In this document: positions 10,380-20,376 of the stretch, piece after piece
How the letters are laid out: every line of letters begins with the position of its first letter
Position numbering within the stretch: the stretch's first letter is position 1
Source: Moniliella sp. 'wahieum'
Lineage: Eukaryota; Basidiomycota; Moniliellomycetes; Moniliellales; Moniliellaceae
DNA: 64,000 bases
NCBI GenBank assembly: GCA_003971905.1
Contig: RSEE01000045.1
Location: 434,001-498,000, forward strand
Reading direction: 5' to 3'
The notes under the pieces: model-generated
Database searches by the model: none
What the model was told of the DNA's origin: nothing
Seen by the model: only the letters and a program-made list of their open reading frames with translations
Position numbers and translations under genes: made by a program

Positions 10380-13210
10380 ATGGCAAGGAGAGCACGCTAC
10401 TCCATCGACCTGTCCTACTCTGGCGCCCCCCTGGGACCAGACATTCTCCGCCCTCGGTCTTCCCGCTCTGGTGATGCCGACGAGCCTCCCGCCGCCCTAC
10501 CTTCTTCGGCCCCGCCTCCCACCTCTCCTCCCCACAACCTCCCGTATTAGAGGCCTACGACCCCAAAGCCGCAGACGATGCCTCTACCATTCCTCACTCA
10601 TGTTCTGATGCTGCACTTTCGCTTCCCTGGGGTAGCCCACCCGCGCCTGTAAACCATGCGCTGGGTTACACGTCTTCCAGCTCGGCTGACTCCCACGGTA
10701 CCTTTGGAGAAGAAGAAGAGCCCCCTCCCGCTGCTCCGCTCCGACACGTTCATCGCGGCCGCCCTAGCCGCGTCCCGCCCGCGATTTTACCTTTTGCGCC
10801 GGATGTGCAGTCGTTGCCTATTATGCCGCGCCGTGCTCGCCCACGCGCCTTCCATGGCGCTGCTCGTCCCTTCACCTTCCCTGCACCTCCCCCCCCACCC
10901 CTGCCCGGAGGGTCTCGCGACCCCAACGTGGACACCAAATTGGAATGAGCGTCGCCGACGTTCTCGCTGAGCTCAAGGGGGTGGAGGATGATGAAACGGA
11001 GGAACCTTTTGGGCACGTGGTGTCTCCAAGCTCAACCAGCTCTCCGAGCGAGACGAGGAGAGTTCGGACGCTTCACGCGACCCAGAACAGCCCCTTTCGG
11101 ACGAAGCAAAGGTATGCTCAACTTTGGTGGAGAGCGCGCCCCCTAGCGAGCCCGCCAATCTTTCTTTGCAGGGTGACACCAGTTTCCCGACCGTGACTGA
11201 GGAGACTATGCCCTCTCTTCCTCTCCCATGCGGCGGGACGGCAGTGAAGCTTGCCCTGTCCGGCCATGCCATCACAGGGCACACTTGGCTAGCCTCTGCC
11301 CGAAACAGCTCCAATCTTGAGGCTGCGCGTCCTAATTCAGACACAGACCACGGTCAACACAACGCCCATCAAGACAAAGTCCCAGATCATGCTCCAGCCC
11401 CCGACATGGACACCATCCACGCACCAACTCTTGTGAAGGAACCCCAACTGGCTGTAGCCCACGAACCTGACTCTGCATGTAATCACGGTCACCACGACGT
11501 CGTTTCTACGAACCAGCCTGCCACCGACGAAGCGGATCCCACGGAGAGTATGACCACGTTTCTGACGGACCAGATGGACCGGAGCATCGATCAGCATATG
11601 AATGCGGTTGTGAGCGCTATCCATTCGCTTGACTCGCCTTCCTCGTTGCCTCCAGAGAGCGATTTGGACTCCCCTCTATGTCCTGGTCCCACCCTTTCGG
11701 AGCTGAAGCGATTGCAGGCAATTGTCGGGGATGGCCTGCGGTCCCGGATCGTTGAACTGGTCAGTGTCTCTCACAAGTTCGATCTTCCTCCCAACGTCTT
11801 GGACGAGATCGTGGCGCGCATACAACGTGCTGCGTTGCCAAATCTAAACGCAGTGGGGCAGCAGGTGGCCGAATTGGTGCGCACAGAGGTATCCACTTTA
11901 TCACAAGAACTGGTCCAAGCTGCCGAGACCAGGCAGCCACAGCCTGTCTACCTTGCTCCTATCGACCTTGCTTCTATCCTTCAGGCTTTGTGTGACAGGC
12001 ACCTCACCCCACTCTTTACACCCTTGAAGAAACACCCCCTTACCCTTCTGGATCAAACTAAGGACTTGGAGCATCTGATGAAGAGCCTTCAGCAGTTGGA
12101 TCGCCTCCCCCAGGAACTGACTCATTCCGCTATGGAGACGAAGGATTGGCACTCCCAGATCTTGGATCAGCTCTCTCGCCTGACCCCCTCCTCCGTGCTA
12201 AATGCAAAAGAGGGGAACGAGGAGCGCATCGTACTCCAAGATCAGCTTAGGGAACAACAAACCCTGCTCAAATTGACTCGAGCTGAGTTGGCAGCTGAGC
12301 GGGATTACCCCCTCTCTTGTTGAGGATCTGGAGAAATGCCGAGCCCGCTCCACCTCCTTGGAAGCCCGGCTGGCCCAGGCCCAGTCGGAGTTGGTCTGCG
12401 AACGTGGGCGTGCACTCCAGGCGGCGGAGAGTGAGCGGGAAATGGAGCAGAAATTGCAGAAGCTCCATGTGCTTCAGGTTGCCTCGCAGGGTAAAGTAGA
12501 GCGCCTGACCCATGCATTGCAGGATGCTAGGCGCTGCACCGAGGAAGCGAAGCACGATGCCCAGTCCTCTGTCCGCACGTGGGATGAGGACCGCAGCTCT
12601 TACCAAGACGAAATCGAGGCACTGCGAGGACAGTGCAAGCACTTTGAATCCGCCGCCGAGCAAGCGAGACTCACGTCTTACTCTCTCTCTCCGCGTAGAA
12701 GAGTTACAGTCGCTTGCCTCTGAGCGCCAGCTCACTCTTTCTCACCAAGAGGGTGCCAACGACCACCTCTCTACGCGCCTTGCGCAACAAGATACCCACA
12801 TCGCACATCTCACCTCAGAACTTGCAGCTATGCGTCAAGCTTTCCCAGTACCAGTTGCCTTCTACGACCTGCACCGTTCAACATCCCCCCATCGCATATC
12901 CTTTGAACACCACACCCTCTTTGCCCTAGACTCTGCCCCGTCCAAGGTTGATGATGCCACCTCTACGACCCTTACCAACCCCGTTCCGATAAGAGAAGAG
13001 GTACGCCCCCCTCCCCTCCATTCCTTCCTCACCGCGCGGTCTGTTCTGACCCACTTGCCCAGTTCCCCCCAGCCCCCTCTTATCCCTCCCTTGAAACTGG
13101 TCCGGTTTGTTACGCCCCAGCCCTCTCCGCCCCCGTTCTCTTCCCCACCCACGTCTTCCTCCCATGACTTGTCCCAAGCGGACGAGGATGAGGATGGGTG
13201 GTGGTCGTAA
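10380..13210 (+). CDS. Large coiled-coil protein with disordered ends, function unknown
   Basis: Translation from MARRARYSIDLSYSGAPLG (ATG 10380) runs through a Pro/Ser-rich N-terminus and an acidic patch (GEEEEPPP). An MSVADVLAELKGVEDDETEE helix follows near 10945. An intron at 11112-11171 (GTATGC..TTGCAG) falls in a disordered Thr/Pro/His-rich linker. From about 11690 to 12860 the protein is predicted helical and coiled-coil (heptads of Leu with Glu/Gln/Arg, for example SELKRLQAIVGDGLRSRIVE and LAQAQSELVCERGRALQ). The tail is Pro/Ser-rich and ends ADEDEDGWWS before the stop. Frame slips near 10545, 11025, 12305 and 12690 break it. No catalytic domain is visible. A cytoskeletal or scaffold role is plausible but unproven; I do not recognise the family. 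Confidence 0.6.
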
Positions 13211-13344
13211 ATGCTCCGCTATCTGCTGAGGGGCTGAAGTGCCTGCCAAGCCAACCAATATACCTTGAATCTTGCATGCATTGTGCCTGCTCCTGGTTGC
13301 ATGATCGATGATCGTAGTTTGGTCGCCCAACCCAGCCGCTCGTG

Positions 13345-13448
13345 GGAGTAGTGACGCAGCGGTTAGCGTGTGAGATTGCAATGAGCTCAAGTGCGGCAGC
13401 CTTGATCGCATCATCTTGAAGTCGTTGGTTCGAGTCCGACCTACTCCT
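13345..13448 (+). tRNA. tRNA-Cys(GCA) with intron
   Basis: The acceptor GGAGTAG (13345-13351) pairs perfectly with CTACTCC (13441-13447). The D region GACGCAGCGGTTAGCG and the anticodon arm start GAGATTGCAA match the fungal tRNA-Cys pattern. The anticodon GCA is at 13378-13380. A 31-nt intron is inferred at 13382-13412. The T arm GTTGG-TTCGAGT-CCGAC is intact. The lower anticodon stem relies on G-U pairs, so the exact intron borders could shift by a base or two. Confidence 0.88.
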
Positions 13449-15025
13449 ATTTTGTTGCTGAAGTATACGAAGGAACGCCACATTGGGCTGTTGTTGACGC
13501 GACAGCGGACGTTGACGCTGACGTTGGGCGCTCGGGCTGAGCGTTGAGCTGACGGGGTAGAGGCAGTGGCGCCGCCAAACTAAACTGCTTGTTGTGTGCG
13601 TCCAATCACATATGATGTCACAGCCACGAATCTTGATATTGATGGTGTTCAACGTATCATGTCCGCACTCAGCGATTTCAGCTAGTAGGTACCAGGACGG
13701 ACTGGAGGGCGCACTCTCCTGAATATGCAGTGCGCCCGCAGACGCGCAAGCGCCTACGGAGGCGACCAGAAGGTCCAGTCAGGCTGTGGTTGTCGCTCGT
13801 GCTGACATGTTTTGTTGGCAGACCTCAACTGGTCTTCAAGCTTCAAGAGCTAGTTTCAAGCTTCAGCTCGCGCTTCCCACGCACTGTACCTGTCTCCACT
13901 TGGCAGTTGCCACGTGGGGTGCCAGGCACCCATGCCACCTCCACTCCCAGATCTGTCACAGGTGCATGTCAGCATGCCAGCCGCCAGCCCGCCCCGGGCT
14001 CAGCCTGAACTCCACAGGTCTCCCTCAGGCCCTCAGGCCTCAGGGCGCCAGATTCCAGGCCCTGGGTCGGTTACCGGTTACCTGTTGCGCATTACGCGTT
14101 CCGCGTTACGCGGTTCACGCTCGCATTCAACGTTCAGACGTTCTGGCCTTGCCATGTTATAAGCATTTACACGCGCGACACATATGCGGTGCGACCACCT
14201 ACTATACCTGCCCAGGTCACTGAGTAGTGAGTCCTGATAATTGATAGCCCCGCCAACCTCGGCCGAGATCATCGATCCTCGGCCATTGGTCACCGACCAG
14301 ACCTCTGATATCGGATCTCATCGATCTCAGACCTTCTCAGACTTGTGCTCATGCGCCCGTTCGTCGGATTTGCGCCAGTCTGCGCCACGCTGGCTCAGTG
14401 CTGAGCGATCTCACGCATCATGCATCGTTCCCAGCGCGCCTCACGCTCACCGGCCAGTACTCACCAATCACCGATCATTAACGTCATGTCCAAGTTAACT
14501 TTCGATGACTCTCAGCGCCACGCGCTTTTTGGCCATTCGCGTGTTCGCACGCACTCGGTTCATCGAATCCTGGGCTTCGATACCACACTCCCTCCATGCT
14601 GCCTCGATGCAACTGGGGCTAGTCTCAGTACCAGTACTCTCAGTCTCCGTACCCAGCCCCTCAGGACGCAGTCCAGTAACCTCAGTCTGAGTACTGAGAC
14701 TCAGTTCCTCAGCGCTCCGCCTACAAGCACACATCGCGGGGCGTCTCCGGATCCGCTTTCCACTGCCCCCACGCCCACTTTTCTCCGCCCAGCCGCTAGC
14801 CATTTGTTGTTTGCCGCTGACTAGTCACGGTGACGAGGTAAGCGCTGAGGCTCAGCCTTAGCACTAGCAGTACTGATTATCAGTTCACTATAGTAACCGA
14901 GCCCCATGTTCAGCGTCCCCTACGGTTTTTTATAAAGTTTCCGGGTCTCTGGTTCTGAGCTCCCCTGACCGACTTACCTCCCCCCCTCCACATCGTTGCT
15001 ACTCAATCTCACTCCATCTCGCTCA
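13449..15025. repeat. Intergenic region of short, near-palindromic words
   Basis: No gene seen. From about 14020 to 14900 the DNA is built from overlapping short words such as CTCAGG, CAGTACTGAG, GATCTCAGA, GTTACGCG and TCACCGGTCA, many of them palindromic or alternating with their complement. The same vocabulary returns at 36.2-36.7, 38.1, 39.7-40.3, 56.6-57.2 and 62.8-64.0 kb. The final 100 nt are the promoter of the next gene. Confidence 0.5.
14931..14936 (+). promoter_or_regulatory. TATA box of the small MGSCFSS gene
   Basis: TTTTTTATAAAGTTT stands 95 nt upstream of the ATG at 15026 and is followed by the C/T-rich tract (CTTACCTCCCCCCCTCC) that commonly precedes transcription starts in fungi. 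Confidence 0.6.
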
Positions 15026-15327
15026 ATGGTGCGTCTCCCTCCCGCTGCTCGTCGCCGTATCCTATACGTGTTAACATCCCTCTTGCTTCTCCTCAGGGTT
15101 CCTGCTTCTCATCTCCGGAAAAGACCTCTAAGCCTGCGGGCCAGGAGGGCTTGACTCGTACCACCTCTTCCTACCAGGGCAGCAATGCCGATGCTACCCG
15201 CTACTCGGACCGGCCAGATCCTGCTCTGCATGATGGCCACCCCACTGTCGCGCAAGTTGCTAAGACCAACACCCTTGAGGCCCGCGTGAAGCAGGCCGAG
15301 TCTCAGAACCAGGCTCGCGCGGGCTAA
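15026..15327 (+). CDS. Small acylation-signal protein (MGSCFSS..., 77 aa), intron directly after the ATG
   Basis: The ATG at 15026-15028 is followed at once by a 68-nt intron (15029-15096, GTGCGT..CTCAG). Exon 2 (15097-15327) is open in one frame to TAA 15325-15327 without any frame slip. The protein begins M-G-S-C-F-S-S-P-E-K-T-S. Gly2 and Ser6 fit the N-myristoyltransferase consensus, and Cys4 is a usual palmitoylation partner, so membrane attachment is predicted. The rest is hydrophilic and probably disordered, ending in a short Lys/Glu/Gln helix (NTLEARVKQAESQNQARAG). A TATA box and pyrimidine tract upstream and a spacer downstream support a real gene. Family unrecognised; similar tiny MGxC proteins occur in other basidiomycetes as far as I recall, without known function. 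Confidence 0.75.
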
Positions 15328-16697
15328 CCGGGTTTCCATCCCGTGGTACCGTCTTTCACCTTTCCTGGCTCTATGGTTCCTCAATACTGTCGATTCCCTT
15401 CCAGACCTGGCCTGGTCCCCCCCCCCGCTTCCCCCTCCCCCCCCTCCACGCCCAGTTTCCCTCTATATCAACCCTCACTTTTTGAAGGGTGCTCACTCCC
15501 CTGTTCTCCTCACCCCTTCTTGTATATGTTGAGTCCCTTTTCCACTCAAACATGAGGTTACGACCACGATATTCGCCTTGTTTTTCTCGACGGGCACGCC
15601 CAACCTACCACCTTTCTAGACTTCAGTCTCTATATTCAACGGTTCTCAGGGCATACACATGGGATTTTGTTCGATGCCCGTTTCAGCCCGGTGGACTGGT
15701 GTGCGTGTGGGTTGAGCGCTCAAGTTGAGCGTTGAGCTCTGTCGTTCACCTTTTGAACAAAATGTTGACCGCGGACCGCGGTCACGGTGACGTGAGCCTG
15801 AACCGAGTGTATTGAGCACTATAGGTTTGCTACCACCAGCTGTTGGGGGGAATGATAACACCACGCACAGTTTTACTATGTTCTCGAGTGGAGAGTAGGG
15901 GCAGCTCTGTAGGACCACAGCTGAACCTCCTTGCTTCTCCGACTCACTGACTGACGGCGACTGAACACGTCCAAGCTATAGCTCACCAAAAGTCGTTCAA
16001 TTCATACATTCTTTCATCGCATAGGATCCATAGCATCAGCAGAACTTAGCCAAGAAGCGCTGCACCTACCAGGCTCACTCACTTTGGCTTGGGCAGAGGC
16101 AGTTTGTCCCAACCCAATCAAGAAGCCGATAGAGTCTCGTAGGCAGTAGATCTTCTTCATTATGAAGACCTACCGCTTTTTGGCTTCCGTTATGCTCTTC
16201 CAAACCGGCGGATGTATATAGCGCGGGTGGATATCGAGGCGCATGTTGGACATGCGAGCAATGTTAATGAGTCAATCTCCAATGATTCATGAACCTCTTC
16301 GGCCCGTTCTTCCGGCCATCAAACATGTTCTCGACAGGCAAGCATGCCATGGTGTCATTTTGGTACCCCCGCCTCCGGGCCAGCAGGAAGCCCTGGATAC
16401 CTACCGTTCCCAAGGCCGTGATCGATGATCCTGACCAGTGAGGAGGGTGTGCGCCGTTACGTAACAGGATCCACCCTGTTCCCATGCGGAGCAAGCCACT
16501 GCTCGATTGTCAGCGCGTGATCATCGATGAGAGGCACCAGGAAATATTTTAATTCCACCAACCACGAGGCCGATCCGCTTTCCGTGGCGGCGCCGTGTTC
16601 AGTTCAGTCGCCCTTGGCTGGCCATCCCATCAGCGTCTTGCGATCCGGCCATCCTGCACCCCCCCACCAGCTCCCCCCCCGCTGCGGTCCCAGTTGC
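15328..16697. other. Intergenic region with no recognisable gene
   Basis: The 3' flank of the small gene has two long C-rich stretches (15418-15450). Further on there are GCTCAAGTTGAGCGTTGAGCTC-type words (about 15715-15740) and GACCGCGGACCGCGGTCACGGTGACGTGA-type inverted words (about 15768-15795). Between 16140 and 16520 open frames exist on both strands but show no family features. Confidence 0.5.
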
Positions 16698-18035
16698 ATG
16701 ACCGACGCTGCAACGCAGGCGGCCGTGCTGGCGTCCTTGGCGGACCTCTTGCCCTTGCTCTTGTCTCCAGACCAACCCGCCATCCCCACCGAACGCAAGG
16801 GCAGCGATCTCCGCTTTCGTCACTCCCTATTGAAGCCCGAGTATGTCGTCTGTCCTCTCCGAGTCTCTGTGATTCGAGCGACACGCACTGACCTCTACCA
16901 GCCCTACTGAGCGGGAAGAATATGTGCGCACCTCCTCCGTGCCCTCGCTGCCTCCGCGACCCGTTCCATCATTAACTGTCGCCATTACTGACCCCCTGAT
17001 GTGTAGTTACTGGGCCATACTCCCGTCTCAGCCGATCCTAAAACCAATTCTCGCATCGCCTCGCTCACCCTTGTGGCACTGTACGACTGGGGGACTGCTC
17101 TGGCAGAGTCCCTGAGCCCCGGGGATCGGAGCAGCGGAAGTTACCTTCCCCGAGCTTGCTTCGCTTGCGTTTCAGTGCCCAACTTGATCGTCTGCTCGCC
17201 GAATCGACGTTCCACTATCCCCCTACCAATGGGAAAACTGATCCAACACCACGCATCTCCATCGTACTAGAGCGAATGCTTGACAAGGAAAAAGATAATT
17301 AATGGCAAGGACAAGGAAACTCCGCTACAAACCTCCGATCATTCCCTCTCCAGTTTCCTCCAGAGCACTGACGATACTGACACCACACAGGCCAACCCCC
17401 ACTCCTACCTGTGTTGGAAGCTCCATTCCATCCGTCTTCCCTCCGAGAACAAGAACGACAAGGCCTGGTTTCCCACCATTGACGAGGCACTGCGGACCAT
17501 TTCCCCTGAGCCCGCCACCGAGGAGGCCATTACCTCCGCGAAGGATTTCTGGGACGGGTTTGATTCCGACCCCCATCCCGACGTGGACTCAACTGAACCT
17601 CCCCGGACCCCGCGCGGTCCTCCTGCCGAAGCCGATGAAGAGTATTGGGCCAAATACGAGAGCGTCGAAACAGCGCTAGGAGACCAGTCCTTCCTCCCTA
17701 AACACGGTAGCCCCACCTCCCCCATGCCCATACCCAAACTCAAAACTTTCCTCCATCTCGCCGGAAGTGAAGCCGGATCGCTGGATCCCCAGCCCCAACC
17801 TGCTATGCACCGCACCACTTCCATCTCTACGTTCCTCTCCACCAGCCCGCGGGGCGATCGGGAGAAACCACCCACCGATGCCTCACTCTCCTTCAAAGAC
17901 GAGCAAGTGGTCGCACTTAAGAGCGTCCTCCGCGGTGCTTGGGGCATGTTCCGCGGCCCAACCACTGCTCCGGACATGGAAAACCGCAAACGTCTTTTCC
18001 TTGAACTGGCTCAGAACATTGTGAACGAACCTTAA
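16698..18035 (+). CDS. Conserved-looking protein of unknown function
   Basis: Start MTDAATQAAVLASLADLLP (ATG 16698) gives a Leu-rich helix. Intron 1 (16841-16901, GTATGT..CCAG) joins LLKP to DPTEREEYVRT. Intron 2 is best drawn from about 16946 to 17008 and leads to LLGHTPVSADPKTNSRIASL and LVALYDWGTALAESL. Frame slips follow near 17135 and 17285. The long 3' exon (17280-18035) is clean and acidic: FWDGFDSDPHPDVDSTEPP, DEEYWAKYESVE, then a helical C-terminus (VALKSVLRGAWGMFRGP, RKRLFLELAQNIVNEP) and TAA at 18033-18035. About 400 residues. No known domain recognised. Splice sites and a constrained C-terminus argue for a real gene. Confidence 0.65.
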
Positions 18036-18282
18036 CCTCTCCCGTCTCTGTCCATTGATTGATTAATCGCATTGCACCGCTGTCCCGCATAATCGGCATC
18101 ATCGCCTGTCGCATAGCGGCTAGAAACGACCACAGTCACGTGATGGGGGCGGAACGACGCGTGGCTGCTAAGTTCCTCGCCTCTTAAACGACGATTGCGA
18201 CTGGGTGATCTACTTTGTCACATCCCTCCACCCAGTACCCACTTCGCTTCGTAGTCTTTGCCCCCCTTGCCCCCTTGTGGTA

Positions 18283-19502
18283 ATGGTCCATCTCCGGCTG
18301 AATGAGAAGGATACGCAACGCAATCCGTATATCAACTTTGTACGTGCCCTCGCCGGGGATGGGACAAGACGAGGCGACCCGGCGCCTGGAACAGATCGCA
18401 GCAGTGTACAAGCCCATCATGGCCGAGTATGGCTTTCGTCTGAACTCGCTGGAGGAGTTTCCCGTCAACCCTGAGTTTGCCGGGCGCAATTGGAATGCAG
18501 GTGAGACGATTGAGCTTGTCTTGCGTACCCGAGACGGAGGATGGGCGCCGTTTATGGCTGTGACCCACGTTATGGCCCACGAGCTCGCTCACATCCTTCA
18601 TGTAGGTCGTCCCCGCGCCTACACCACGAGTCTCTAGCTCCGCTGACCAGCCCAGATGAACCATCTCCCGGCGCATGGACGTTTAACGAGCGAGATTCAG
18701 ACTAAGGTCCGTACTCTTATTCGACAAGGCTACTTTGGCGACGGTACGTAGTATCGATTTCCTCGCTTTGGCATTTACTTTGGTCTAACTTCTCCGTTTG
18801 TATTCCTAGGCTTTTGGTCGGTATGTGACCCTCTATGCTTTCTGTGACTGAGTAGACCGATGACCTAGCTGGCGGTTTGGTAGGCAGGATACCGTCTAAA
18901 GGACCAAACGTCTGTTCCAGGGGATGCCAACCCAGAAGCGATGGTACGAGGGTACGCGAACCATGTATGTGGTGGCGCGCACCGTGGCCGGGGGCGGGGA
19001 AGGGGCGTGCGTGGCCGCGCACGAGGACGGGGCAGGGGAGCTTCCAACCCTCGACCGGCTCCCCCCCGGTCCGATGCGCCCACCAAGCCACCCCCTAAAC
19101 GCAAGAGAGGCTTCCAAGGTCCTACTCTCCGTACTGGGGCACAGACCCCGCCCACCTCCCGCCGAACCACCAAAAAGGCTCGTGCAACGTTACCAGGTAC
19201 GCACGTTCTCCTTGCTCTTTTGTTGGCGATGGTCTAGTTGATACTGAGATATATTGTAGGCAAGGGGCAGCGACTGGATGGGTCGAGCCCAGAACCACCA
19301 AAGGACACACACCCCCAGCACCCAGACCGTTGCGGGCAGAATCGAGCGCGTAGCAGCCATCGAAGCCCGTTTGCAAGCGGGGCAGGCGCAGGAGACCAGT
19401 GCCAATCCTAACCCGGCTTCCTCCGCGCATCTTACCGGTCCCTCTGTTCCGCAGCGCACGTCCGCCCGCGTACTTGAGCACGAGGTGATCGAAATTGACT
19501 AG
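18283..19502 (+). CDS. WSS1: Wss1-like WLM-domain metalloprotease (DNA-protein crosslink repair)
   Basis: The protein starts MVHLRLNEKDTQRNPYINFV. The zinc site HELAHILHMNH is assembled across an intron (18602-18655), giving the HExxH...H core of WLM/SprT-type peptidases. Two more introns (18744-18809 and 18821-18883) flank an 11-nt exon that supplies the end of GDGFWS, a conserved WLM block, and splicing continues into AGYRLKDQ. Next is an Arg-Gly-rich segment (RGRGRGRGVRGRARGRGRG) and a Pro/Lys-rich region with nuclear-localisation character. After a fourth intron (19197-19259) the protein ends LEHEVIEID, a hydrophobic-acidic run that looks like a SUMO-interacting motif. Wss1 degrades proteins crosslinked to DNA together with Cdc48 and SUMO. 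Frame slips occur near 18360 and 19320. Confidence 0.9.
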
Positions 19503-20376
19503 GCCATCCAAACAGCCATGAAGCGCAGGGGGCCTAATCAAAAGGTTTATTGCGCTTGTAGGTTTCCAAGCCAAGTAACTATACCTCTATCGTCTTGGAT
19601 AAGAGCTTGGGAAGAACAGTCCATTTTGCTGACGGTTTAGCAAGCTAATCTCTGCGAGCATATGTATCGTGGGCTCAAATGCCTTAAACTGGATCGGATC
19701 GGCTTGTATAGATATACTACTTTTGCCTTGTATGTTGGCTTCCCTATTCTGGATCGAAGTCTGCAGAAGAGGGATGAACTATAGATTGTTGTCACCAAGA
19801 ACACTGAGAACACTTCAATGGAAGCACGCCGCTGTTAGAAAACAACCTACATGAGGAATCTGATGAGATCTAGCGTCCTGATACCTGATGGTCCCCAAGG
19901 GTGAGGCAATCGCACTGGTGGCGGCATTGGTCTAAGCCCACCAGCATCGCTTGTAGAGGAACATCAAGCAGCCAGTCGCCACTAGTACTCGGGTGGGCTA
20001 GGCTGCGCAGCACGGAAACAGAGGCGAGAAAACAAAACGGAACTTTGGCCATAGCACGCGAGCCATCCGCGGTGGCTTTTCGGCCTCGACTACGTAGAGA
20101 ATACCATCATGCCCATTATCGAATGTGGACAGCGCGCGGGGGGGGGCAAGTAGGTGTCAAGATGAATCAGGCTAGAGACGCCTGCTGCTGTTTTACAATC
20201 TGTGTAGCCTGTCTGCTGCGCTCGAATGGAGCGCCACAGCAAGTAACAAGTGGTACCTTACGTAATGCAGTGAAACGTTCACCGTCCGATTTTGCTGGGC
20301 CACCCAGTCGCGACGGGATGGGAATCGGGCTTGATTCTTCCACCACCACTAATCTCCCGCCGCGTCAGGACCCGCC
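19503..20376. other. Intergenic region upstream of symplekin
   Basis: No gene or RNA recognised. The DNA is less GC-biased than the coding parts and is presumably the 3' flank of the WLM protease gene plus the symplekin promoter. Confidence 0.5.
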
